A stretch of 5,241 nucleotides of DNA from Methanocalculus sp. (GTDB lineage Archaea; Halobacteriota; Methanomicrobia; Methanomicrobiales; Methanocorpusculaceae): NCBI RefSeq assembly GCF_029762515.1, contig NZ_JARVGN010000138.1, positions 1 to 5,241 of the forward strand. The letters run 5' to 3'. The notes under the pieces were generated by a model that was not told the origin of the DNA, made no database searches, and worked only from the letters and a program-made list of their open reading frames with translations. Each line of letters starts with the position of its first letter. The first letter of the stretch is position 1. Shown one piece after another: positions 1 to 5,141 of the stretch. A program made the position numbers and the translations under genes.

Positions 1-123
1 GGGGGGGATTGTAGGAGGGTATGATTATTCCGATCGTTTTGGGGAGTCAATTGATTCGTTGTCAGGGCTATCAGATGGATAAAAGAAGAAAAGCTCATCA
101 TAGATTATCAACACTACTCTATT

Positions 124-141
124 AATGAACAAGTGTTCATT
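124..141. promoter_or_regulatory. 18-bp palindrome, candidate operator of the restriction gene
   Basis: Two perfect 8-base arms, AATGAACA and TGTTCATT, flank the two-base centre AG. The site ends 39 bases before the ATG at 181 and just downstream of a TATA-like stretch. In archaea a bound repressor at this position would block transcription initiation. Compact near-perfect symmetry of this kind is typical of a site for a dimeric regulator. No regulator gene for it is identified in the window, so the operator role is inferred. It could also form a short RNA hairpin. Confidence 0.45.
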
Positions 142-173
142 CTGAATAAAAGAGTGAATAAAGAAGGGTATTC

Positions 174-178
174 AGGAG
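174..178 (+). promoter_or_regulatory. Ribosome binding site deciding the restriction gene start
   Basis: AGGAG lies 2 bases before the ATG at 181 and 5 bases before a second, in-frame ATG at 184. The in-frame GTG at 133 has no comparable site and falls inside the 18-bp palindrome. This favours the ATG pair as the true start. Spacing slightly prefers 184 over 181. Confidence 0.6.
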
Positions 179-180
179 AT

Positions 181-1371
181 ATGATGACAACCAACGAACA
201 GGATCAGCTTATCGAAAAGGCAGTTTCAGCCTGCCATGGAAATACGTTTTTATACAAATATATCTCTGCAAATGACGCCGGTCGCACTGGTGCACATCAG
301 AGTGGATTTTATATACCAAACTCATGCTGGCCGCTCATATTTGAAAACCCTGGCATAAATGGAGTAAATAAAGATCGAATTGTCACAATCACCTGGAATG
401 ATGATTTCGAAACAGAAAGTCGGTTCATATGGTATGGGAAAGGAACAAGGAGTGAATACAGACTAACCCGATTTGGAAGGGATTTCCCTTTTCTTTCTGA
501 TGCATATATCGGATCCCTTCTGGTCATCTCTTGTGACAGAAATGATAATAGCTACCGGGGGTTTGTGATAGATTCGGATGAAGGAATTGAACGTTTTCAG
601 ACTGAATTTAATATCTCTCCTATTGTTTCATGTGGTCTTATCAGGCGGGATCAGGGATATTTGTCTCCGTTGGAATCTGATTCGATATCATCAATGTTTG
701 AATCATTTATTAAATCAGTTCCCGCCGATGTTTTTCCGGCAACACAGGTTATTTCCTTGGCAGCACGGGAAATCTGTGGCAGATTAGGTCAGCCATCCGA
801 TCCTGACGGACGTATCGTACGGTGGCTTGATACGGAGTATTCACTCTTCAAATACATTGAAGGTATCAGATATGCTGATACTCTCGACAACGGATTTGGT
901 TCTCTGGATGAGCTTATCGAATTCGCCAATTCAATCCTTAACAGGAGGAAGAGCAGGGCAGGCCGCTCTCTTGAACATCATCTGGGAGCAATGTTCGATT
1001 ACTGCAAACTGCCATATATATCAAATCCAATTATTGAAGGAAGGAAAAAACCCGATTTTATTTTTCCAGGCGATGTTCAATATAATGATGCATCCTATCC
1101 AAAAGATCAGCTTGTATTTCTTGCTGCTAAGACCACCTGTAAAGATCGATGGCGACAGATTCTGACTGAAGCCGATCGGATTGACAAAAAATACCTATTC
1201 ACCCTTCAACAGGGAATCTCCGCGAATCAGTTACATGAAATGATGGATGTAAATGTTCATCTGGTAATTCCGAAAAGCAATATATCTGCGTTTCCAGACG
1301 CCTATCATGACAAACTGCTTACTTTGAAGGACTTTATCTCCATCACCAGGAAGACAATAAGAGTATCATGA
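181..1371 (+). CDS. EcoRII-like type II restriction endonuclease (CCWGG family)
   Basis: Predicted to cleave DNA at CCWGG-type sites not methylated by the convergent methyltransferase. The product is 396 residues from the ATG at 181, close to the roughly 400 of EcoRII. Residues about 14-160 match the EcoRII N-terminal effector DNA-binding domain, with the signature ISANDAGRTGAHQSGFYIP at 28-46. Residues about 219-389 match the EcoRII catalytic domain, a PD-(D/E)XK fold: RRKSRAGRSLEHHL at 255-268, the PDF triplet at 291-293 and AAKTTCKDRWRQ at 315-326. Candidate catalytic residues are E265, D292, K317 and E330, which keep almost exactly the spacing I recall for E271, D299, K324 and E337 of EcoRII. 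No damage is visible, so the enzyme looks intact. EcoRII needs two recognition sites, one acting as effector; the preserved N-terminal domain suggests the same here. The stop overlaps the vsr start, implying a shared transcript. Exact specificity (CCWGG or a close relative) is inferred from the family. An upstream GTG at 133 would add 16 residues but is disfavoured. Confidence 0.93.
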   Translation: MMTTNEQDQLIEKAVSACHGNTFLYKYISANDAGRTGAHQSGFYIPNSCWPLIFENPGINGVNKDRIVTITWNDDFETESRFIWYGKGTRSEYRLTRFGRDFPFLSDAYIGSLLVISCDRNDNSYRGFVIDSDEGIERFQTEFNISPIVSCGLIRRDQGYLSPLESDSISSMFESFIKSVPADVFPATQVISLAAREICGRLGQPSDPDGRIVRWLDTEYSLFKYIEGIRYADTLDNGFGSLDELIEFANSILNRRKSRAGRSLEHHLGAMFDYCKLPYISNPIIEGRKKPDFIFPGDVQYNDASYPKDQLVFLAAKTTCKDRWRQILTEADRIDKKYLFTLQQGISANQLHEMMDVNVHLVIPKSNISAFPDAYHDKLLTLKDFISITRKTIRVS

Positions 1372-1775
1372 CTGATGTTTTGACAAAAGACCAAAGAAAA
1401 CTGAATATGTCAAGAAACAGAGGTAAGAACACCTCTCCGGAAATCCTTTTTCGAAAAAAACTCTGTGCCCGGGGGTTCAGGGGGTACCGGATTCATACAT
1501 CACTTCCCGGAAAACCTGATATTGTTTTTATCAGACAGAAACTTGCCATCTTTATTGACGGATGTTTCTGGCATAAATGCCCGTTACATTTCAAGGAACC
1601 AGAAACCAGGAAAGACTTCTGGATGAATAAAATCAATTCAAATGTGGAACGGGATAAAATGGTTAACGGGGAACTGGAAAAGATTGGATATACTGTTATT
1701 CGAATCTGGGAGCATGAGATAAAGCAGGATTCAGACAAAGCGTTGGAACGTGTTGCCTCCTGTTTAAACAAATAA
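1368..1775 (+). CDS. vsr: Very short patch repair (Vsr) T:G mismatch endonuclease
   Basis: Predicted to nick DNA 5' of the thymine in T:G mismatches that arise when 5-methylcytosine deaminates within the methylated site, starting short-patch repair back to C:G. The 135-residue product is the family's usual length. Visible motifs are E25, LPGKPD at 46-51 with D51 aligned to the catalytic Asp51 of E. coli Vsr, DGCFWHKCP at 64-72 with H69 matching the catalytic histidine, FW at 84-85, NVERD at 92-96 and IWEHE at 113-117. Zinc ligands could be C66, C71, H74 and H116; this pattern differs from the cysteine-rich set of E. coli. The ATG overlaps the restriction gene's TGA as ATGA, with AAGAG four bases upstream, so translation is probably coupled. 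In E. coli vsr is instead coupled to dcm. The protein appears complete. Confidence 0.95.
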   Translation: MTDVLTKDQRKLNMSRNRGKNTSPEILFRKKLCARGFRGYRIHTSLPGKPDIVFIRQKLAIFIDGCFWHKCPLHFKEPETRKDFWMNKINSNVERDKMVNGELEKIGYTVIRIWEHEIKQDSDKALERVASCLNK

Positions 1776-1781
1776 TATTAT
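1761..1781. other. Two adjacent 10-bp palindromes at the convergent 3' junction
   Basis: TGTTTAAACA (1761-1770, inside the end of vsr) and ATAATATTAT (1772-1781, spanning its stop) are each perfect palindromes separated by one base. They lie where the restriction-vsr and methyltransferase transcripts meet. They are AT-rich and would form weak hairpins; a role in bidirectional termination is possible but unproven. Confidence 0.25.
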
Positions 1782-1795
1782 GGTACTTTATAGAT

Positions 1796-2791
1796 CTAAG
1801 CAGGGAGTGGTATGCCCCTTGGTCGTTTCTGAAGTGTAAAAACAACCTGTCTGGCAAGAACCTCAACCAAAGGCACTGCAACTGAGTTTCCGAACTGTTT
1901 ATAGGCCTGGGTATCTGAAACAGGAATTATAAAACTCTCCGGATATCCCTGTAACCGTGCACACTCGCGAGGAGTGAGCCGTCTGGGATTCATACCCTTC
2001 TGGGGTATAAGAATCTCACTGCCATCTTTATAGTAACGTGCTGAAAGTGTGCGTGAATAGCTGTTCAGATCGGTCAGGCCAAATCCAAACCCATTTCCTT
2101 TTCTTCGGTGTTTCTCGGCATAATCCTGAAGGTATTCCCATAGATGATCGCTCAGGGTGTATTTTTCATCAGGATTGGGATCAAGAATATCCATTAATCT
2201 GGGTTTTCTATTGGTTATTTCCGGAAAAGTAAACCCAATATTTTTATCTCTGAAACCAACCATGAAGATCCTCGCACGGTTTTGAGGGAGTATATTATTA
2301 GCATTAATCACTTTGTAAAAAAATGAATATCCTATATCTTCAAGTGCGGATCTGATAATTGCAAATGTTCTTCCCTTATCATGTGACTCAAGGTTTTTAA
2401 CATTCTCAAGAAAGAAGGCATCTGGCTTTTTTACTTCCAGAATTCGAATAATCTCATAAAAAAGGGTTCCCTGCGTCATATCTGCAAACCCGTGGGGTCT
2501 GTTCAGGCTGTTTTTCTTGGAAACGCCTGCGATAGAAAATGGCTGGCAGGGGAAGCCTGCACAGAGAATATTAAAATCCGGAATTGATGTTGCATCCAGC
2601 TTACGAATATCCCCCTTTGGTTCCTCTCCAAAATTCGCCTCATACGTTTGTTGTGCAAACTTATCCCACTCGGAAGAGAAGATACATTCTGCTCCGGCAC
2701 GCTCAAAACCAAGTCGGATCCCACCAATCCCTGCGAATAAATCAATGAAGGTCAGCTTGTTTTCTGTTTTTCTTCTTATATATCCGGGCAT
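1796..2791 (-). CDS. dcm: DNA (cytosine-5) methyltransferase, Dcm / M.EcoRII type
   Basis: Transfers a methyl group from S-adenosylmethionine to C5 of cytosine, most likely the inner C of CCWGG, protecting host DNA from the convergent endonuclease. All main C5-methyltransferase motifs are present in order: motif I FIDLFAGIGG at 15-24, motif IV GFPCQPFS at 79-86 with catalytic C82, motif VI FFLENVKNL at 126-134, motif VIII QNRARIFMVGF at 170-180, motif IX with RRLTPRECARLQGYP at 270-284, and motif X QAYKQFGNSVAVPLVEVL at 295-312. The target-recognition segment, including KGNGFGFGL (231-239) and RTLSARYYKDGSEIL (247-261), closely resembles my recollection of Dcm and M.EcoRII, supporting CCWGG specificity. 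The 331-residue length is well below the roughly 475 of Dcm or M.EcoRII because the N-terminal extension is missing: motif I begins at residue 15. The start is supported by AAAGGA four bases upstream; a second, AAAGGAG, lies 12 bases upstream. The stop is 20 bp from that of vsr. Confidence 0.95.
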   Translation of the reverse strand: MPGYIRRKTENKLTFIDLFAGIGGIRLGFERAGAECIFSSEWDKFAQQTYEANFGEEPKGDIRKLDATSIPDFNILCAGFPCQPFSIAGVSKKNSLNRPHGFADMTQGTLFYEIIRILEVKKPDAFFLENVKNLESHDKGRTFAIIRSALEDIGYSFFYKVINANNILPQNRARIFMVGFRDKNIGFTFPEITNRKPRLMDILDPNPDEKYTLSDHLWEYLQDYAEKHRRKGNGFGFGLTDLNSYSRTLSARYYKDGSEILIPQKGMNPRRLTPRECARLQGYPESFIIPVSDTQAYKQFGNSVAVPLVEVLARQVVFTLQKRPRGIPLPA

Positions 2792-2833
2792 GAGATCCTT
2801 TGACTCCTTTATGTTCTAAACTTGTAATCCTGT

Positions 2834-2843
2834 CTATATAATT
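2834..2843 (-). promoter_or_regulatory. TATA-like box, probable methyltransferase promoter
   Basis: Read on the - strand this is AATTATATAG, a good match to an archaeal TATA box. It lies 42 bases upstream of the methyltransferase ATG. A start point about 25 bases downstream would give a short leader that still contains the ribosome binding site. This would give the methyltransferase its own promoter, separate from the HicB-like gene upstream. Inferred from sequence and spacing only. Confidence 0.45.
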
Positions 2844-2871
2844 GTCTCATCCTAGGGCGTGAAAGTGTTTA

Positions 2872-2906
2872 TGATTATGTGTTTTTGAAATAATCAATTA
2901 ACACAT
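2872..2906. repeat. Two interlocking inverted repeats at the end of the HicB-like gene
   Basis: TGATTAT (2872-2878) pairs with ATAATCA (2890-2896), and ATGTGTT (2877-2883) pairs with AACACAT (2900-2906). Each pair has perfect 7-base arms, and the two stems interlock and share bases 2877-2878, so they cannot form fully together. The right arm of the second reaches the last base of the HicB-like stop codon. No run of T follows on the - strand, so a simple terminator is not obvious. They may be regulator sites for the methyltransferase promoter just downstream, or chance in AT-rich DNA. Confidence 0.3.
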
Positions 2907-3073
2907 TACGATGATAGATCCTCAAGATACAACTCAATGGCTTCTCGTGCCATCGTTATGGCCTCCTCAATGGTCTCCCCGAAGGTGACACAGCCGGGAA
3001 GCATTGGCACGGTGACGGTATACCCGCCTTCCGGCTCTCTTCGGAGGATGATACGGTAATTCAGGCTTCTCAT
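2906..3073 (-). CDS. Short HicB-like (UPF0150 type) antitoxin-family protein
   Basis: This 55-residue protein matches the N-terminal HicB fold. It starts MRSLNYRIILRREPEGGYTV, then has the hallmark VPMLPGCVTFGET (22-34), and ends in the helix IEEAITMAREAIELYLEDL (35-53). HicB proteins neutralise the mRNA-cleaving toxin HicA, and short single-domain members of this type are common in archaea. It stops straight after LEDLSS, whereas relatives I recall run 10-20 residues further, so it may be slightly truncated. No HicA-like gene (small double-stranded-RNA-binding fold with a GSH motif) is visible on either side, which leaves it an orphan. The ATG at 3073 was chosen because family members usually start MR and a weak GGGTG site lies 7 bases upstream; an ATG at 3076 would add one residue. 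Its start region overlaps the stop of a 40-codon ORF upstream. The methyltransferase starts 114 bp downstream on the same strand. Confidence 0.8.
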   Translation of the reverse strand: MRSLNYRIILRREPEGGYTVTVPMLPGCVTFGETIEEAITMAREAIELYLEDLSS

Positions 3074-3195
3074 CATAACGCACCCTGATCGTGATAGTAC
3101 ATTACCTGATGATGTATAATGGGGCCTCCTCTCTGTTTCGTATGGGTTTTAATAGGGGTCGAGTCAATCATTTGATACTTGATGTGTTTGGGCAT
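3073..3195 (-). pseudogene. Short ORF, possible decayed transposase fragment
   Basis: A 40-codon ORF begins MPKHIKYQMIDSTPIKTHTK and its TGA (3075-3073) overlaps the first possible ATG of the HicB-like gene. The string MIDSTPIKTH resembles the segment around the first catalytic aspartate of IS5-type DDE transposases (pattern DST.IKAH). The same frame is open for eight more codons upstream, to a stop near 3222. No second or third catalytic residue, terminal inverted repeat or target duplication was found. It could instead be a small coupled gene, since ATGA overlaps are typical of translational coupling, or chance. I do not recognise it confidently. Confidence 0.2.
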
Positions 3196-3340
3196 GAGCG
3201 TTTTCAAATATTGGGGAACTAATCACTCAGGTGCAGGTGTTCGATGGAGAACTGTGCCGTGATAGACGCAGAGGAATCGATAACGGAGAGACTTTTCATG
3301 GGAGTGAATATACGTGGGCGGCAATCCAGGGGAATTATAA
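3196..3340. other. Intergenic region upstream of the AlbA_2 gene
   Basis: No gene of recognisable family is present on either strand. On the - strand, bases 3300 down to 3223 encode a 25-residue ORF without known features. On the + strand, TATA-like strings occur near 3205-3212 (CAAATATT) and 3306-3313 (GAATATAC). The second is probably too close to the ATG at 3341 to leave room for the ribosome binding site. The promoter of the AlbA_2 gene is therefore undecided. Confidence 0.35.
3328..3333 (+). promoter_or_regulatory. Ribosome binding site of the AlbA_2 gene
   Basis: AGGGGA lies 7 bases before the ATG at 3341. An in-frame TAA immediately precedes that ATG (3338-3340), so no longer N-terminus is possible and the start is well fixed. 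Confidence 0.6.
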
Positions 3341-5026
3341 ATGGATGACAAAGAATTGGCGTCTTTAATTGCAAAAGGGGAATCCTTGGAGCTGGAATTC
3401 AAGTCGGATTCACGACGTGGTTTTTCAGATAAGGAGATTTACGATGAGATTGTTGCCATGGCGAACACAAATGGAGGAATCCTCCTCATCGGAGTTGAAG
3501 ATGATGGAGTCATTTCTGGCTGCCGTCCACGCAATGGTTCAGTAACTGATGTCAATAGGCTGAAATCTGCAATATTCAATAATACTGTCCCCAGTATCAA
3601 TACGAGAGTCTCTGTTGTTTATGATCCCAAAGGAGATGTTCTCGTGATCCAGGTGGATCCATATCCGGAGATCTGTTCAACCGCATCTGGAAAAACGCTG
3701 AGACGAGTGATTGGTTCGGATGGAAAACCTGCTACTGTTCCCTATTATGCACGGGATCAGGTTTCCAGACGGGTTGATCTTGGACATCTGGATTTCTCAT
3801 CACTTCCCGTAGATGGTGCAACTATTGATGATCTCGATCCCCTTGAGTTTGAACGGGTTCGTCAGGCTATTACCAATCTCAGGGGTGACAGAACACTCCT
3901 TGAACTCCCAAACGAAGAGCTTGCAAAAGCCCTTCGCCTTGTTGAAACCCGTAATGGGACGCTTGTACCAAATGTTGCCGGAATCCTTCTCCTTGGACAC
4001 CTTTCCTCTATCCAGCGGTTTTTGCCAACACATACAGTGCACTTTCAGGTTCTTGACATTCAGGGGGATGTCAGGGTAAATGATGCATTTTATGAACCGA
4101 TTGTAAAAATTATCGAGGAGATCGAGTCCCGGTTCAAGGCACGGAACGAAGAGCGGGAAAAGATTGTCGGACTCCTTCGCTATCCGATACCTGATTATTC
4201 ACCAGTTGGATTCCGTGAAGCGGTTAATAATGCTCTCCTACACCGGGATTACAGCCGGATGGAGAGTGTCTATATCCAGTGGCACCACGATCATATCCTG
4301 ATAACAAATCCCGGCGGTTTTCCTGAGGGGATAACCTCGGAGAATATCCTTGTTCATGAACCAAAACCCAGGAATATCCGGCTTGCAGAGGCATTCAAGA
4401 GAATCGGGATAATTGAGCAGACCGGACGTGGGGTTGACAAGATATACATGGAGCAGGTCAGGTATGGAAGACCACCTCCGGATTATTCCAGAAGCGACAG
4501 TTTAGCTGTGCGGGTTGAGATATCGGGTGGAGAATCTTCACTGGACTTTGCTGCCTTTATCTATGAAGAGAAGCGAGATGGAAAGGTTTTCTCATTGGAT
4601 GAACTCCTAATTTTAAACACATTATATTATGACCGGCCAATTGATGAATCAACTGCCGGGAGTATTATTCAGAAGGGAACCACTCAAGGCCGCAGGGTAC
4701 TTGAACAACTTCATGAACGTGGACTTGTGGAGGTACTTCGTAAGCGGAGTGGAAACGTGTACCACCTATCAGCAGCACTCAACAAGCGACTTCATGCAAA
4801 ATCAGAGTATCTGCGTTCAAAAGATATTGACAAGAATCAACAGGAGAAGATGATCATTGCGTATGTAGAGGAGCATGGGAAGATTACCCGTTCAGATGCG
4901 ATGGACTTACTCGATCTGAATGGATATCAGGCAACCCGCGTTCTTAAACGCATATCTGAGGAAAATCCGCGTTTTAAAAAGGTGGGTGAGACGAAAGGCA
5001 CGTATTACATATGGGAAAATGTATGA
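3341..5026 (+). CDS. AlbA_2 (Schlafen-like) domain protein with GHKL-type ATPase-like domain and winged helices
   Basis: The 561-residue protein belongs to the widespread family often labelled 'putative transcriptional regulator' or 'ATP-dependent DNA helicase RecG-related' (COG2865 type), although it has no helicase motifs. Residues about 10-145 form an AlbA_2 domain: GESLELEFKSD at 13-23, MANTNGGILLIGVEDDG at 40-56. Residues about 285-385 resemble the GHKL-type ATP-binding domain (HATPase_c_4): EAVNNALLHRDY at 293-304 as the N-box, NPGGFPEGI at 323-331, and TGRGVDKI at 361-368 as a glycine-rich ATP-lid element. Two winged-helix-like segments follow, at about 417-480 and 500-558, probably binding nucleic acid. 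No signal peptide or membrane segment is seen, so it should be cytoplasmic. AlbA_2 domains bind nucleic acid and in Schlafen proteins form an RNase; E14, E19 and D54 could correspond to acidic residues of that site, but this is tentative. Such genes are frequent in defence and accessory regions. It is transcribed away from the HicB-like gene and has no same-strand partner here. A role in regulation or defence cannot be settled from sequence. Confidence 0.88.
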   Translation: MDDKELASLIAKGESLELEFKSDSRRGFSDKEIYDEIVAMANTNGGILLIGVEDDGVISGCRPRNGSVTDVNRLKSAIFNNTVPSINTRVSVVYDPKGDVLVIQVDPYPEICSTASGKTLRRVIGSDGKPATVPYYARDQVSRRVDLGHLDFSSLPVDGATIDDLDPLEFERVRQAITNLRGDRTLLELPNEELAKALRLVETRNGTLVPNVAGILLLGHLSSIQRFLPTHTVHFQVLDIQGDVRVNDAFYEPIVKIIEEIESRFKARNEEREKIVGLLRYPIPDYSPVGFREAVNNALLHRDYSRMESVYIQWHHDHILITNPGGFPEGITSENILVHEPKPRNIRLAEAFKRIGIIEQTGRGVDKIYMEQVRYGRPPPDYSRSDSLAVRVEISGGESSLDFAAFIYEEKRDGKVFSLDELLILNTLYYDRPIDESTAGSIIQKGTTQGRRVLEQLHERGLVEVLRKRSGNVYHLSAALNKRLHAKSEYLRSKDIDKNQQEKMIIAYVEEHGKITRSDAMDLLDLNGYQATRVLKRISEENPRFKKVGETKGTYYIWENV

Positions 5027-5071
5027 TGGCCTTATTGTTGATGACTGTTTATTTGTGCAATGTATGAAATA

Positions 5072-5119
5072 TATCTGCGCGCACATAAGTTCACTTGTGA
5101 TTTATCTGCGCGCACATAA
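5072..5119. repeat. Two 17-bp direct repeats, 31 bp apart, each with a palindromic core
   Basis: TATCTGCGCGCACATAA occurs at 5072-5088 and identically at 5103-5119, a 31-bp period that is close to three helical turns. Each copy is built on the perfect palindrome TGCGCGCA and is symmetric out to TAT/ATA except for one C/C mismatch. The GC-rich cores stand out in AT-rich DNA. A partial third copy, CGCACATA, follows at 5123-5130. The arrangement fits cooperative binding of a dimeric regulator on one face of the helix. The regulated gene would lie right of the window; this is inferred. Confidence 0.6.
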
Positions 5120-5122
5120 ATC
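5099..5122. promoter_or_regulatory. 24-bp imperfect palindrome, strongest operator-like site of the repeat cluster
   Basis: The second repeat copy extends to a 24-bp palindrome with 11 of 12 base pairs matching. The arms are GATTTAT and ATAAATC around the core TGCGCGCA, with one C/C mismatch on each side of the core. As RNA it would form a stable hairpin, so it might also act as a processing or termination signal after the AlbA_2 gene. No T-run follows directly on the + strand, which makes an operator somewhat more likely. Confidence 0.45.
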
Positions 5123-5124
5123 CG

Positions 5125-5141
5125 CACATATATTCTATGTG
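5125..5141. repeat. Inverted repeat CACATA/TATGTG
   Basis: CACATA (5125-5130) and TATGTG (5136-5141) are perfect 6-base arms around a 5-base spacer. The same CACATA element ends both upstream 17-bp repeats, so this may be another half-site pair for the same binding protein. Confidence 0.35.

Larger units (their letters stand above)
1..180. other. Left-edge non-coding / leader region
   Basis: No convincing gene is seen here. One frame is open from the window edge to a TAA at 80-82 and could be the last 26 codons of a gene entering from the left, but the peptide is glycine- and serine-rich and unrecognisable. The notable content is an 18-bp palindrome at 124-141 and a ribosome binding site at 174-178. 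A TATA-like string, TATTAAT, lies at about 120-126. If it is used, transcription would begin near 147 and give a leader of about 35 bases for the restriction gene. This promoter is tentative. Confidence 0.4.

Noticed and set aside
2..82. Possible C-terminal end of a gene entering from the left
   Set aside because: Only 26 open codons of unrecognisable sequence; cannot be supported without the preceding bases.
21..125. 34-codon + strand ORF preceded by AGGAGG
   Set aside because: The spacing to the ATG is only two bases, the peptide matches nothing I recognise, and it is too short to support alone.
133..180. Upstream GTG start for the restriction gene, adding 16 residues
   Set aside because: The GTG lies inside the 18-bp palindrome and has no ribosome binding site, while AGGAG precedes the ATG pair at 181/184; EcoRII homology also starts after it.
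827..1165. 112-residue + strand ORF within the restriction gene
   Set aside because: Overlapping frame inside the conserved EcoRII catalytic domain; no independent features.
1493..1771. 92-residue - strand ORF opposite vsr
   Set aside because: Antisense shadow of a clearly conserved Vsr coding sequence.
5072..5130. Start of a CRISPR array
   Set aside because: Only two full repeats of 17 bp with a 14-bp spacer, shorter than CRISPR units, and no cas gene nearby.
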